The position numbers and the translations under genes are program-made. DNA of 55,959 bases. Source: Acidobacteriota bacterium. GTDB taxonomy: Bacteria > Acidobacteriota > Terriglobia > Terriglobales > Acidobacteriaceae. Below, piece by piece: positions 7,099 to 16,846 of this stretch; the stretch's first letter is position 1, and each line of letters opens with the position of its first letter. The notes under the pieces were generated by a model. It saw nothing but the letters and a program-made list of their open reading frames with translations. It ran no database searches and was not told the DNA's origin. The stretch is taken from contig JAJZAL010000009.1 in the NCBI GenBank assembly GCA_021799405.1, positions 1 through 55,959 on the forward strand, read 5' to 3'.

Positions 7099-7644
7099 TC
7101 AGCCTGACAGCGGCCCCTCTTGTACACTTGTCGTCTGGTTGTCGTTGTGCATGGCTTCGCTTTCCGGAATGCTTACATCGCCGGCGACATTCCTCTCCAG
7201 GCGCATGTAAGTGTTCCAGATGGCCCCAACGACGAGCAGTGACACGGCCAGCGTGAATCCATATTGCATGTGCACTGTCGCCATGCCTCCTGACTGACCC
7301 TGAATCTTCTCGTGCATTCTGTGTTGCATAAAAAGCAGGCTTACGGCACCCACGCCGCCACTGACGGCGGCCGCTGTTGCCATTTTTCGCCCCACAAGGC
7401 TCAATGCAACGCCCGCGACCCCGCCAAGCAGACCAATGAAAGCCAGCGGGTCCGCGTGAATCTTTTGTCTCTGCGGAGGCCCGAATGGCTGGGGTTGCGT
7501 AATGGTTGTTCCGACTGCCAACTGTTCGCCGTCCATGGTTAAAACGCTCATGCCTCCGCATGAAACGGTTGCAAAGGGCAAAAGGAAACAGAGCGCGCTC
7601 CCCAGGTAGATGAGGAATGAGGCGAAGATTTTCTTGTCTTTCAT
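7099..7644 (-). CDS. Inner-membrane protein, unknown function
   Basis: A 181-residue membrane protein with about four hydrophobic segments: IFASFLIYLGSALCFLLPFATVSCGG at the N-terminus, DPLAFIGLLGGVAGVALSLVG, MATAAAVSGGVGAVSLLFM and GFTLAVSLLVVGAIWNTYM. It has a polar C-terminal tail. I chose the ATG encoding MKDKKIF because AAGGGAGAA lies just before it; the longer frame upstream has no membrane-protein character. The family is not recognised. It follows two other minus-strand genes (PH-like and CsgG-like) and may share their transcript. Confidence 0.65.
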   Translation of the reverse strand: MKDKKIFASFLIYLGSALCFLLPFATVSCGGMSVLTMDGEQLAVGTTITQPQPFGPPQRQKIHADPLAFIGLLGGVAGVALSLVGRKMATAAAVSGGVGAVSLLFMQHRMHEKIQGQSGGMATVHMQYGFTLAVSLLVVGAIWNTYMRLERNVAGDVSIPESEAMHNDNQTTSVQEGPLSG

Positions 7645-7775
7645 GCTTCTCCCTTTCTGCATAGTTGGCAACAGGCCCGTGAATATCTGGCGAAGGCAAC
7701 TCAAGCACCTGCGACTGCTAATCCGCACGCTTCACGATTGCGATCAAATCCTTCCGACGGCATCTGGCCATTGCC

Positions 7776-8309
7776 TCATCGGGGCATCGGCAGGGCACGC
7801 TCTCGGCGCGCGTCCACCAGGCTTTGCATCAATTCACACGTCTGCGCAGCCTCGCCTTCGTCAAGATTCTTTCCCTCGATCACGGAGCGCTTGAAGGGAA
7901 TTTCATAAATGCGACCGCCAATATCGGTAAATCCAATGCTGAGCGTCTTATTCAGGGCGTAATAGAGCAATGCCACCAAGATTCCTGGAATGGCAAACAA
8001 GTAGAACGTTATAGCGCCGACAACGATTCCGAGAACCACTGCTTCCTTCCATGGGCGCCGGAAGGCATAGAAGGTGGAGCACAGGTTATCGAGTGGTGTG
8101 ATGAGGTTCAGGGTACCTTCAAGCGACCCCTTTTGCAATGTCACTCTATCTTCACGCACCAGGAGCCGTACGGTTGGACTGATGCCCAGCGAGTTGAGCG
8201 TCCACGCAAAGATACCCGCCGCGCGGCCCGAGATTTCAATGTAGTTCTGGTTGAGCTCGGGCTGACGGGAGACCTTCCAGGACTTGATAACAAATGCTGC
8301 GGCTGACAT
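7776..8309 (-). CDS. Membrane-associated protein of unknown function with two central transmembrane helices
   Basis: 177 residues. The N-terminal part (NYIEISGRAAGIFAWTLNSLGISPTVRLLVREDRVTLQKGSLEGTLNLITPLDNL) is beta-rich and resembles small PH-like membrane modules. It is followed by paired helices AVVLGIVVGAITFYLFAIPGILVALLYYALNK, then a second beta-rich segment FTDIGGRIYEIPFKRSVIEGKNLDEGEAAQTCELMQSLVDARR. The hairpin-in-the-middle layout suggests a peripheral or inner-membrane scaffold. I do not recognise a named family. It lies between the CsgG-like gene and another membrane-protein gene in the same orientation. Confidence 0.65.
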   Translation of the reverse strand: MSAAAFVIKSWKVSRQPELNQNYIEISGRAAGIFAWTLNSLGISPTVRLLVREDRVTLQKGSLEGTLNLITPLDNLCSTFYAFRRPWKEAVVLGIVVGAITFYLFAIPGILVALLYYALNKTLSIGFTDIGGRIYEIPFKRSVIEGKNLDEGEAAQTCELMQSLVDARRERALPMPR

Positions 8310-8359
8310 AGACCTTCCTCCAAGAGTAATTCGGTTTGATCATGCGAACGCCACGCGGC

Positions 8360-9589
8360 CTACAGACTCTTTAGTAACTGTGCGCGTTTTGCATCGTATT
8401 CCTGTTTGCTGATCAGGCCGCTCTTGTATAAGCTCTGCAATTCCTTCAGACGCTGTACGAGTGACTCCTGTGGTGCGCCCGTGAGCGGAGCCGCGGGAGC
8501 CGTCGCTGCCGGGGCAGGAGGCGCTGACGTCGATGCAGTTGCGGCTGCAGGGGGTAGATTCTGAAGCGGAGGAGGGGCCTCTACTTTGGCCCAGCGGGCT
8601 TGATAAGCTTTGACGGCAGCCGCCCCGGCTTGAGCGTTTTGACATGTTCCCGCGGCATTGCCCACGGCATTAGCCCCATTGGAATCCATGGCGCTGTTGA
8701 AGAGGGAGCGGGCGCCCGTATAGTCCTGTGCGATGCAGTGCAGTAGCCCATCGTCGTAATAGGCGCGGGCGAGAGTCTTCGCGTTGTGCTTGTCTGAATT
8801 ACATTGCGTTAGCCGCGTGTCCATCAAACGCAGCGCTCCGGCTGCGTCGCCGTTCTTGTATATCTGATACACCTGCTTCAACCCGCAGTCATTGTCTGCA
8901 TAGAACGGCAGCGTAACGCTGGTGAGAGACGGAAAGAACATGGAATTCACCTGCGAACGCACGTCTTCCATCGCCGCGTCTCTGACCTCGTCAACGGAAG
9001 GAAATTCTGGCTGTCCCTGCACGGACTGGTTGCTTTTATTCTGAGTGCTCTGAAAGTTATGCGAACCGAGAATCTGTCCAGTGGTCAGGTTTACGACACG
9101 AATGGAGCCTTCCAACGAATATCGCGTTTTGGAAATGTATGTGGTGACAACCGAGCCGTTGAAAATGTTCTTCTGATTATTGAAGAGGGGAATTTGCCGC
9201 GAATTGCATGTGTCCACGCTGACAATGATGAGCGCGCTGGGGCCAAGTATCTGGCCCAGTTTTGCAGCGGTCGCCGGATCAGAATAGGCAGAATTGCTAA
9301 AGTTGTTCTCTGCCAGGATTTGTCTCAGGGCCTGGCGCTCGATGACATCCATGCCATTCTGTTGAAAATCTGGAAGGAGCATGCGATCGATCAGCTCGTT
9401 CGCCTCGGTCTGACAGCTGCCTTCTGGTTGGCCAAAGGCCACGCGCTTGACCATCAATTCGAACTGAGGCGCCTGACTCACTGACACTGTTGCAGTCTTT
9501 GGCGATCCCCAGCTGAAGAACTGCGCGTGCATGTTCACTGAGAATGCAAGGGTGATTCCCGCTCCCACACTTATCCATTTGATGTTCAT
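8360..9589 (-). CDS. Exported CsgG/curli-assembly-like protein with C-terminal SHOCT motif
   Basis: About 409 residues with a signal peptide (MNIKWISVGAGITLAFSVNMHAQ). The early part (VKRVAFGQPEGSC...ELIDRMLLPDFQQNGMDVIERQALRQILAENNF...AAKLGQILGPSALIIVSVDTC...YSLEGSIRVVNLTTGQILGSHN) follows the CsgG/LpoB-like pattern of TolB-fold periplasmic proteins. A TPR-like stretch (GDAAGALRLMDTRL...AYYDDGLLHCIAQDYTGARSLFNSAM) and a Pro/Ala linker come next. The end is VQRLKELQSLYKSGLISKQEYDAKRAQLLKSL, a typical SHOCT motif. The start used is the second in-frame ATG, seven codons in, because it directly precedes the signal peptide. No curli subunit gene is nearby. Confidence 0.75.
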   Translation of the reverse strand: MNIKWISVGAGITLAFSVNMHAQFFSWGSPKTATVSVSQAPQFELMVKRVAFGQPEGSCQTEANELIDRMLLPDFQQNGMDVIERQALRQILAENNFSNSAYSDPATAAKLGQILGPSALIIVSVDTCNSRQIPLFNNQKNIFNGSVVTTYISKTRYSLEGSIRVVNLTTGQILGSHNFQSTQNKSNQSVQGQPEFPSVDEVRDAAMEDVRSQVNSMFFPSLTSVTLPFYADNDCGLKQVYQIYKNGDAAGALRLMDTRLTQCNSDKHNAKTLARAYYDDGLLHCIAQDYTGARSLFNSAMDSNGANAVGNAAGTCQNAQAGAAAVKAYQARWAKVEAPPPLQNLPPAAATASTSAPPAPAATAPAAPLTGAPQESLVQRLKELQSLYKSGLISKQEYDAKRAQLLKSL

Positions 9590-9813
9590 TAGCCTCTCCC
9601 ACAACATCTTTCAACTGCGACTATTCGCTAACAACGCTGGCGCAAAGCCAGAAATCACATCGGCCGCCAAGTCGCGCGTCAACGATTCCGGCGCCGCTCG
9701 GATGTACATCCACCCGCTACTCTGCTAACTCCTCGGTCTTGCTGCCCTCACTCCTCTGTGCTTGCCTTCGCTCACACGGAAAAGTGAAGGATTCCGCGGT
9801 ACCGCACGGACGT

Positions 9814-12800
9814 TCAATTCACCGTCACAGTTACGTTAGTTGTTTGTGTCACAGTTCCAGAATTTCCGGTGACTGTGACCACGTATGCCCCGGGCGTTGT
9901 CCCCGACGTGCCGCCTGTAGACTGCGATTTGGAAAGGGAGTTCGCTCCGCCGCAACCCATTAAGCCGAACACTCCGACTATGACGCAAAGTACAAGGGCC
10001 CTAGACCAGTTTTTCCGCAAGCCTCCGAAACCCAGGAAACAGAGAATCGCCAAAGTGAAACCGCCTCCAGAGAAGAGATTTCCGGATAACGAAGAAGCAA
10101 CGGCATTGCTTGTACTCGCGGCACTGTCCACTGTGAGCGTTGCGGTAGATGCGCTTGTTCCTGTAATGCTGATCTGCGAGGGAATATTGCATGTAACAGG
10201 ATCCGTGGCATTGCTGGGCGTCGATGTAACCTTGCAGGAAAGGTTGACTGAGCCGGTGAAGCCGCTGGATGGGGTTGCGGTGATGGTTGTGGTATTGCCA
10301 GTGGTAGCACCCGGTGAAATCGAGATGCTTCCTGTGTTCGACAGTGAGAAGCTGCCGGCGGGCGTTTGGGTAACGCTTACAGTCGCCGAACCGGAGGCGC
10401 TGTTGTAGGTCGATGAGCTGGAACTATCGGGCGTATAAGCTGCGGTAAGCGTGTCCGCACCTGCAGCTAGTTGGCCAGCGGGGATACTGATCGTTGCGGC
10501 CCCACTGCTGAGTGTGGTGGCGGCTGAGCTGTAGCTGCCGCTGGTGAGGGTGACGGAGCCTGTCGGTGCTGGTTCACCACTGACGCCAGCCACGTTGATG
10601 CTAACCGACAAGCTTTGTGCTGTTGTGACGCTGGACGACGAAGGTTGCACTGTTACGACCGGCGTGTCTGTTGTTGCATTGCCGCTTAGCGCGACGGTCT
10701 GTGGACTTCCTGCAGCGCTGTCTGCAACAAGGAGATTAGCCTGCATCTGCCCTGCGCTATCCGGCGCGAACGAGACGGTCAAGCTGCAACTTGTATTCGC
10801 CGGCAGAACCACGCCTGTACAGCCATCGTGGGATATCGAGAAATTGCCGGCATTTTGCCCGGATATGCTCGTAGAGATTCCCGTCATTTCGTCTGTACCG
10901 CTGTTGGACAAACTAAGGGTCTGCATGCTCGTAGCAAAAACTGATGTGTTACCGAAGCTGAGAGTAGTTGGATCGAGGACGGCCGATGCAGTTGCTCCGG
11001 TGCCCGTCAGGCTCACAGATTGTACGGAAGCCGGGCTGCCATAGCTAATCTGCAGAGTGTCAGAGAGCGAACCACTGGATGCAGGTTTGAATGTCACCGA
11101 AACTGAACAAGAACTTCCCACGGCGACAGTCGATCCGCAGGTGTTCTGAGAGATGCTGAAGTACTGTCCCGAAGCAAGCTGAACGGAATTCAATGTCAAG
11201 GGAGCTGTGCCGGAATTCGTGAGCGTAATCGGTTCGGGAGCGCTTGTTGTTCCGACAGCTTGATAGCCAAAGTCCTCAGCAGGGGGATCTGTGCCGAGTA
11301 TGGCGCCTGATTCGACCGCGAGAACAACAGCGCTTGACCCGTCATTGTAACTAGCCGTGATGGTGAGTGAGGTTTCGGTCGAAACGGGAACAGTCGGGAG
11401 ACTGACCGCCGCAGTGGTATCCCCAGCCGGTACATAAATAACGGATGGAATCTGTAGAACGGTACTGTTATCGGTGGCCAAATTTACCGTGGCGCCTCCG
11501 GTTGGAGCAGGTGCGTTGAGCGTGACTGTGTACGTCACTACGGTACCCCCGACCACGGACCCTGAGCTTAATGCGGCTGACTGCAGAAATGGTGAACTGA
11601 CGAACGGATTCTGGGCAACGAAAACATCCGCATTTCCGCTGGTATTGCTCGCCAGATTTGTAGCTGTCGAAACAAAAGCTATCTCTCCACCGCCTGGGCT
11701 AATGGCCGTATATTGTGGGCTGACGGTATTATTCGCCGCAGCTCCGTTGGAAGACAGGCTGACAACCGCTGAACGGTTTGAAACAGTATCGTGAATTAGC
11801 ACTTGGTCAAATCCTGTAAACGACACAAAACGCCCGTCTGCGCTGATGGCAGGATTAGTGAACGACGACCATCCTCCTAGAGGAGTACCGACAGAATCAA
11901 CGTCGATCAGGCGATTCTGCCCGGTCACAGAATCGTGCATGAAAAGATGAGCGCCATTAGTATCGACGGGTTCAGTAATCAGATTTGTAGCGTATGAGGA
12001 GAAAACCGTGTAGCGGCCGCCAGCACTCATGACGGGCGGTCCGAAAGTGCCGCTCCCGGAGCTTACATTGTTATTCGCTGGTTGGCCGTCAACTCCGACA
12101 CTGAGCAGTGTTGTCTGTTTCGTAAGAAAATCGTGCACATACAACTGGAGGCGCCCTCCAGTATTTTGTGTAGTGAGATTTGTCGCTGCAGTCACGAATG
12201 CCACAAATCGCCCGTCTGCGCTGATCGCAACGCTGTTTACCGAGGCATTGGCAGGCGATCCAGAATTTGAGACGCTTGCCAATTCAGTCGTGCCATTTGC
12301 TCTGTCGTGCAGGTAGGCTTGTTCGCCAGATGCACCAGAAACCAGGTTGGTTGCAGCCGAAATAAATGCAACAAAACGCCCATCGGCACTGATGGCAGTC
12401 GGGCCCGAACTGTTCCCGTTCGCTACTGTTCCATCATTAGCTAAGTCAACCCGTTCAGTGGTTCCTGCTTGAGTATCTCTTACATAGATGCCCGAGTTTC
12501 CTGAGACAGCACCAGCGGTCAAGTTGGTCGCGCTGGAGTCAAAAGCAACATAGCGGCCATCCGCACTGATGGATGGTGTATAGCTTTCGTTATTTGCAGG
12601 CACTCCACTGCTGGAGACACTGACTAACGAGGTTGTCCCTGCCGTCAAGTCGCGTACGTAAATTCCCTGATACGACGATCCGAGGTTCGTGGCCGAAGAT
12701 TCAAGTACCACATAGCGCCCATCACTGCTCATGGCTTCGGGTTCGAGCAGACAGGCACCGTTTGCCTCCGTTCCTCCAGTTGATTGACTGGCAAGCTGCG

Positions 12801-15800
12801 GGGCCTGCGCCGGTGGCGTGGTGATGACCAAGGTAGAGGTCGCCCCTGATCGCGTAAATCCGCTAGAGTTTGTGCCGCTTAAGCCTAGTGAATAGATACC
12901 GCTAGTGGCAGTGCCAGTCGCAATCGTGAGAGTGGAGTCGGTATTGTCATACACGGGCTCAGGATTGAACGTCGCTGAGGCGCCGGGGGGTACACCCGAG
13001 ACCGCGAGAGAAATTGGTGACGCAGCGCTACCCGATGGGATACCACCAAATCCAACCGTATACGATGCATTGGACCCACTCAGGACCAACTGAGGTGTCA
13101 CACCTCCAGAGCTGCTTAGAAACTGCGGTGCATAAAAATCGTTCGGCGCCGTAAAGTTCAGCGTGAAACTAGCAGTGCCTCCTGCCGTGATCGTTTGACT
13201 TGTTGAAGGCGTAATACTGCTGAGCGTCAGATAGCTCGGAGTTCCGGAAAATGCGAGAGTATACGTTCCCGGTTCAGCTGAGAAAGTGTAGGGCCCTTCG
13301 CCAGAGTATGTCGCTGGCCCCGACAGGGTATACGCATACGCGTTTGTATCCGCGGGCAGGGGTGTGCCGTTTAACGTCGCAGTTACAGTGATGCTCCCTG
13401 TGCTGGGTTGCGCAGCCGTTCCAGTTCCAGTGAGCTGAACTACTTGCGGGCTGTCCGGGGCGTTGTCATAAATGATGAGTTGCCCCGTGCGAAGTCCAGT
13501 TGCGGTCGGGGCAAACGCCACTTGGATGTCATATGGCACCAAAGGATTCAACAACAGAGGGAATCCACCGGATGGGAGACTAAGCACATAATCACTTCCT
13601 GCAGCGAGGGCAATACTGTACACCTGCAACGTACCACTACCGCTATTCATCAGGCGCACTGTCTCCCCTGTGCTCTGGGTACCAACGGCCTGGCTATTGA
13701 ACTGTACCAACGCCGGAGTAAGGCTGACCGCGGGCCCTGTCGGGGCTGACGTCACATTGAGCGAGAAGGCGACGCTGTGATTCGTAGTCGAGCTAGCTGC
13801 TGCGACAGTAACACTGTACGTCCCAGGAACGGCTGAGCTGTTCGCGCTGAACGTTAATGCCGAAGTCTGTCCAGAATTGATCGACGAGGGAGAAAAGCTG
13901 GCTGTTACACCGGCTGGAAGGTTCATAGCCTCTAGGACAAGACTCTGGGGTGTGCTGCCCACCGTAGCTGTCTCTACCTCAACAGTGGCTGTCCCAGACT
14001 GCGTTATGGATGTTGAGGCGGGTGCAGCCTGAAGAGAAAAGTCGTTCACAACTGGGGGCGACACGGTCCATGTCACCGGTGAAGTCTGCGTTCCGCTACT
14101 GGCGTCCGTGTCAACCTGAGAGTACGGACCCGGCGTTGAATAAACAACCGAATAGCTGCAGGCACCATTGGAATCCGCGTAGGTCTGCTTAATGCTTTGG
14201 CTTCCATCCGGTAATGTAACCGTGTGTGTAATCAGCCCGTTTGGTGCAAATCCAGTATCTACCTTTGTGAATTGCGTAATACCAGCGGTTCCGCTTGAAG
14301 GAACCACGGACAGTATTGGGTCATCCGCAGTGACTGAAATCGTCACCGCTGAGGAGACGGAAGCAGCGTAATTTGCGTCTCCACTATAATCCGCGGTAAT
14401 AGTATGCGAGCCTAACGTGAGGTTGCTGGCACTATACGTGGCTGTTCCTCCGCCATTGATGGCGATAGGCGAGTTCAGGGCGGTAGTCCCGGCGTAGAAC
14501 GTAATGTTCCCAGTTGGCGAACCGCCGCCGGATTGAACAGTTGCAGTCAGGGAGTCGCTCACTCCCTGAACAGTATGAGTTGCCCCTGCACTGAGTGTTG
14601 TTGTGGTGGGAACTGGTGCATTACTGGCATTGACCTGCACCGCTATTTCGCCGTAATACGATGGATGTTGGCTATCGATGGCGATGATGTGGAATGTCTC
14701 GGGCGCCCCGTTCGTATTCGGTGGGGGCGTATTCGGCGGTGCCGTATACTTTCCGGACTGCGTGATGGAACCGCCAGAAGCACCCTCAAGAATGCTCCAG
14801 ATGACTGGCCCGCCGGATGAGGTCGAAGCCGTAAGAGTCGAAGTCTCCGCCGATGACACTGTCTGAGGCGAAGCGGTGATTTGCACTCCGCTATCTGTCA
14901 TGACGTCATAAGGCTCGACGGCGCTTTCGATAGACATGATTGTCTGAATGGCCGAGCCAGTACAAGAAAGGAGATGTAACGGGACCGAGGTCCCGCATCC
15001 AGCGGGCACATAGTTGTAGTCAAATGTGTTGTTGACGGTTTGGAGGTTGCTTAAGGGTTGTGCATTGGGACCGAGGTTGCTGGCTAAAGTTTGCTCACCA
15101 ATTCCGAGAACATTATCGTCTAAAGGCCCTGGAAGAGGCAGTAGATTCGTCAGAACGGCCCACTCACTTGAGATTGAGGTTATCGTCAGGCCGGCAGGCA
15201 ACTGATCCGCAGCTGCAGTGGTAGGCCCTGTGGTGCTATCGTAATTTAGCTGGGGAATTACACTCGCTGACCCCGAGAGGCTCATTTCAGTCTTATCAAT
15301 AGATGGGCCGGCGTAACATTGGGATTCAACCGACGGAAGAACGAGACCGACGTAATACGCAAGGTTACTCAACTGTTCTGCAGTCAACCTAGTACCACCG
15401 TCCGGGGTGTCCAGCGTTACGAGAGAAGCAATGTCATTGAAATAATGGAGGTCATTTGAGGCATAGTCAGTTGGTGTCGCAAGCCCCTCGATGTACGATC
15501 TGGCATCAAGTCCTCCCAGACTGTGTGCCACAACGATTACGCGCGGTGCTCCGGTTACTTGTTTAACAGCCCAGATGATATGCGCTAATTCATTGCCTTT
15601 CTCATAGACCGGAACTGCCGCAGTTTCAAGTGGATTAAAGTACCGGTAATCAGAGTGTGTTGAATCATACAGAGCTACGTCAAAGAAGCGTGCGCCAGGA
15701 TCATACTTCTTCAAATATTGCACACTAAGAATTGGGTCGGAAGCAGTGAGACTTGTCGTGGGTTTCTGAAACCATACGTTCGTATCGTCATAAAAGGCGA

Positions 15801-16200
15801 CATATTCGTCCGTATTTCCGTACAACCCCGGACTGTTCTCATGCAGGAGAGACTTTATGTCTTGCTCAAGCGGAACAATTGAATTCGCCGAATCGCAAAA
15901 TCCGTGGACGAAGATTACCGGAAGCGCAACCTGGTTAGCAGTCTGCGCTGAACTGGGAACCGTACCGGAAACTACTACTCCTAGGCATACCAGGAATGCC
16001 GCAACTGCACGATAGAGTGCTCGCTGAATCCTCGATCCGTTCTTGAATAGGAGGGGAGGAATTCCATCCCTTCGGCCGCGGCCTTCTTGTGAATTGCGGC
16101 CTGCCGTCCGCATGGTGTAGCTACATGACTGACGTCGTGCAGGTCTCGGGCGAACATGGATAAGATCTTCCCAGCCGCAGCGTTGAGGTGGCTTATGCAC
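9814..16200 (-). CDS. Giant secreted protein: lipase-like hydrolase, Ig-like modules and seven-repeat propeller
   Basis: About 2,128 residues. The first ~57 residues are probably not translated (an alternative ATG lies at 16113), because the signal peptide, ALYRAVAAFLVCLGVVVSGTVPSSAQ, falls at ~60-86. Residues ~90-440 form an alpha/beta-hydrolase of PGAP1/lipase type: VIFVHGFCDS, then VIVVAHSLGG with the nucleophile Ser227. Bacterial Ig-like and choice-of-anchor-D-type modules follow (SPTGNITFYAGTTAL; NSGTAPLTLNSVQ). Then come seven propeller repeats of the form ISADGRYVAFDSSATNL, and more Ig modules. The C-terminus has a hydrophobic segment (FTLAILCFLGFGGLRK), a second one ending LMGCGG, and a final beta-strand module. 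This build is frequent in Acidobacteria. The role is probably extracellular ester hydrolysis and adhesion; the substrate is unknown. Confidence 0.85.
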   Translation of the reverse strand: MHKPPQRCGWEDLIHVRPRPARRQSCSYTMRTAGRNSQEGRGRRDGIPPLLFKNGSRIQRALYRAVAAFLVCLGVVVSGTVPSSAQTANQVALPVIFVHGFCDSANSIVPLEQDIKSLLHENSPGLYGNTDEYVAFYDDTNVWFQKPTTSLTASDPILSVQYLKKYDPGARFFDVALYDSTHSDYRYFNPLETAAVPVYEKGNELAHIIWAVKQVTGAPRVIVVAHSLGGLDARSYIEGLATPTDYASNDLHYFNDIASLVTLDTPDGGTRLTAEQLSNLAYYVGLVLPSVESQCYAGPSIDKTEMSLSGSASVIPQLNYDSTTGPTTAAADQLPAGLTITSISSEWAVLTNLLPLPGPLDDNVLGIGEQTLASNLGPNAQPLSNLQTVNNTFDYNYVPAGCGTSVPLHLLSCTGSAIQTIMSIESAVEPYDVMTDSGVQITASPQTVSSAETSTLTASTSSGGPVIWSILEGASGGSITQSGKYTAPPNTPPPNTNGAPETFHIIAIDSQHPSYYGEIAVQVNASNAPVPTTTTLSAGATHTVQGVSDSLTATVQSGGGSPTGNITFYAGTTALNSPIAINGGGTATYSASNLTLGSHTITADYSGDANYAASVSSAVTISVTADDPILSVVPSSGTAGITQFTKVDTGFAPNGLITHTVTLPDGSQSIKQTYADSNGACSYSVVYSTPGPYSQVDTDASSGTQTSPVTWTVSPPVVNDFSLQAAPASTSITQSGTATVEVETATVGSTPQSLVLEAMNLPAGVTASFSPSSINSGQTSALTFSANSSAVPGTYSVTVAAASSTTNHSVAFSLNVTSAPTGPAVSLTPALVQFNSQAVGTQSTGETVRLMNSGSGTLQVYSIALAAGSDYVLSLPSGGFPLLLNPLVPYDIQVAFAPTATGLRTGQLIIYDNAPDSPQVVQLTGTGTAAQPSTGSITVTATLNGTPLPADTNAYAYTLSGPATYSGEGPYTFSAEPGTYTLAFSGTPSYLTLSSITPSTSQTITAGGTASFTLNFTAPNDFYAPQFLSSSGGVTPQLVLSGSNASYTVGFGGIPSGSAASPISLAVSGVPPGASATFNPEPVYDNTDSTLTIATGTATSGIYSLGLSGTNSSGFTRSGATSTLVITTPPAQAPQLASQSTGGTEANGACLLEPEAMSSDGRYVVLESSATNLGSSYQGIYVRDLTAGTTSLVSVSSSGVPANNESYTPSISADGRYVAFDSSATNLTAGAVSGNSGIYVRDTQAGTTERVDLANDGTVANGNSSGPTAISADGRFVAFISAATNLVSGASGEQAYLHDRANGTTELASVSNSGSPANASVNSVAISADGRFVAFVTAATNLTTQNTGGRLQLYVHDFLTKQTTLLSVGVDGQPANNNVSSGSGTFGPPVMSAGGRYTVFSSYATNLITEPVDTNGAHLFMHDSVTGQNRLIDVDSVGTPLGGWSSFTNPAISADGRFVSFTGFDQVLIHDTVSNRSAVVSLSSNGAAANNTVSPQYTAISPGGGEIAFVSTATNLASNTSGNADVFVAQNPFVSSPFLQSAALSSGSVVGGTVVTYTVTLNAPAPTGGATVNLATDNSTVLQIPSVIYVPAGDTTAAVSLPTVPVSTETSLTITASYNDGSSAVVLAVESGAILGTDPPAEDFGYQAVGTTSAPEPITLTNSGTAPLTLNSVQLASGQYFSISQNTCGSTVAVGSSCSVSVTFKPASSGSLSDTLQISYGSPASVQSVSLTGTGATASAVLDPTTLSFGNTSVFATSMQTLSLSNSGTDEMTGISTSISGQNAGNFSISHDGCTGVVLPANTSCSLTVSFAPDSAGQMQANLLVADSAAGSPQTVALSGNATTDTPVVTVQPSSSSVTTAQSLSVSINVAGVSGEPAPTGSVTLTSGSYSSAATTLSSGAATISIPAGQLAAGADTLTAAYTPDSSSSSTYNSASGSATVSVTQTPAGSFSLSNTGSISISPGATTGNTTTITATPSSGFTGSVNLSCKVTSTPSNATDPVTCNIPSQISITGTSASTATLTVDSAASTSNAVASSLSGNLFSGGGFTLAILCFLGFGGLRKNWSRALVLCVIVGVFGLMGCGGANSLSKSQSTGGTSGTTPGAYVVTVTGNSGTVTQTTNVTVTVN

Positions 16201-16846
16201 GGTTATCTACTCCGCAGTCGGATTTTGAGCCTAACAGTCGAACTGGGCTGGATAGGGTCGCTTTACTTGGGTCGCTGAAATGCTGATCAGCCCATCGAAA
16301 TTGCGCAGTCCGGCAGTTGTTCTCACGATGCGGAGCCTGTATTGCTGATTCATTCCAAATTGACTCTTCTTCGGCGCATCTCGATTGCAGTTTTGAATAA
16401 GAATCCATCGAACAGCTTCCTTTCCGTGAGGCGCAACTCTTACACCAACCTGTTTGTGAACACAATTCCCGTAGACTTTTCTGGCCGTCTACTTGACAGG
16501 ACCTCGCGTTTGATCAGCGGAATGACCTTTGTTCTCTCGGCGGCGAATGGTTTCGGCCGTCTGACCGCTGGCGTATGTGGATAGTGGGAGGACCGTGTTC
16601 GAAGAGCCACTCTTTCCTTCCGGCTGGATGTCTTCGAGTCGCGTGCCCCACAAATGGGGCAGCCATCTGGTCCCAAGGCAGTAAAATCTCTATCGTCTCG
16701 TTACTTCCTTTAGTTATCGGCAAGTTAAAGCTCCGAATTGAACTTGCTGTTGGCCAAAAGAGTACAATTTAGAGCAGTAAATCGCGCTGAAGCCTTGCTG
16801 AAAAGGCGCTGAAAAAGTTCTGAAAGACGGCTAGCGGAACAGGATC
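16201..16846. other. Divergent intergenic region between the giant gene and the CadC-like regulator
   Basis: About 650 bases holding both promoters. A perfect hairpin, TGCCCCA-CAAA-TGGGGCA, lies at 16644-16661 without a T-run. Open frames here show no family signature. AGGA precedes the regulator ATG at 16847. Confidence 0.5.

Noticed and set aside
11600..12780. Possible tandem DNA repeats or CRISPR-like array inside the giant gene
   Set aside because: The spaced similarity comes from codons of the ISADGR-type propeller repeats, is diverged, and stays in frame.
16644..16661. Hairpin TGCCCCA-CAAA-TGGGGCA as a terminator
   Set aside because: It lies between divergent genes, has no T-run, and no gene ends there.
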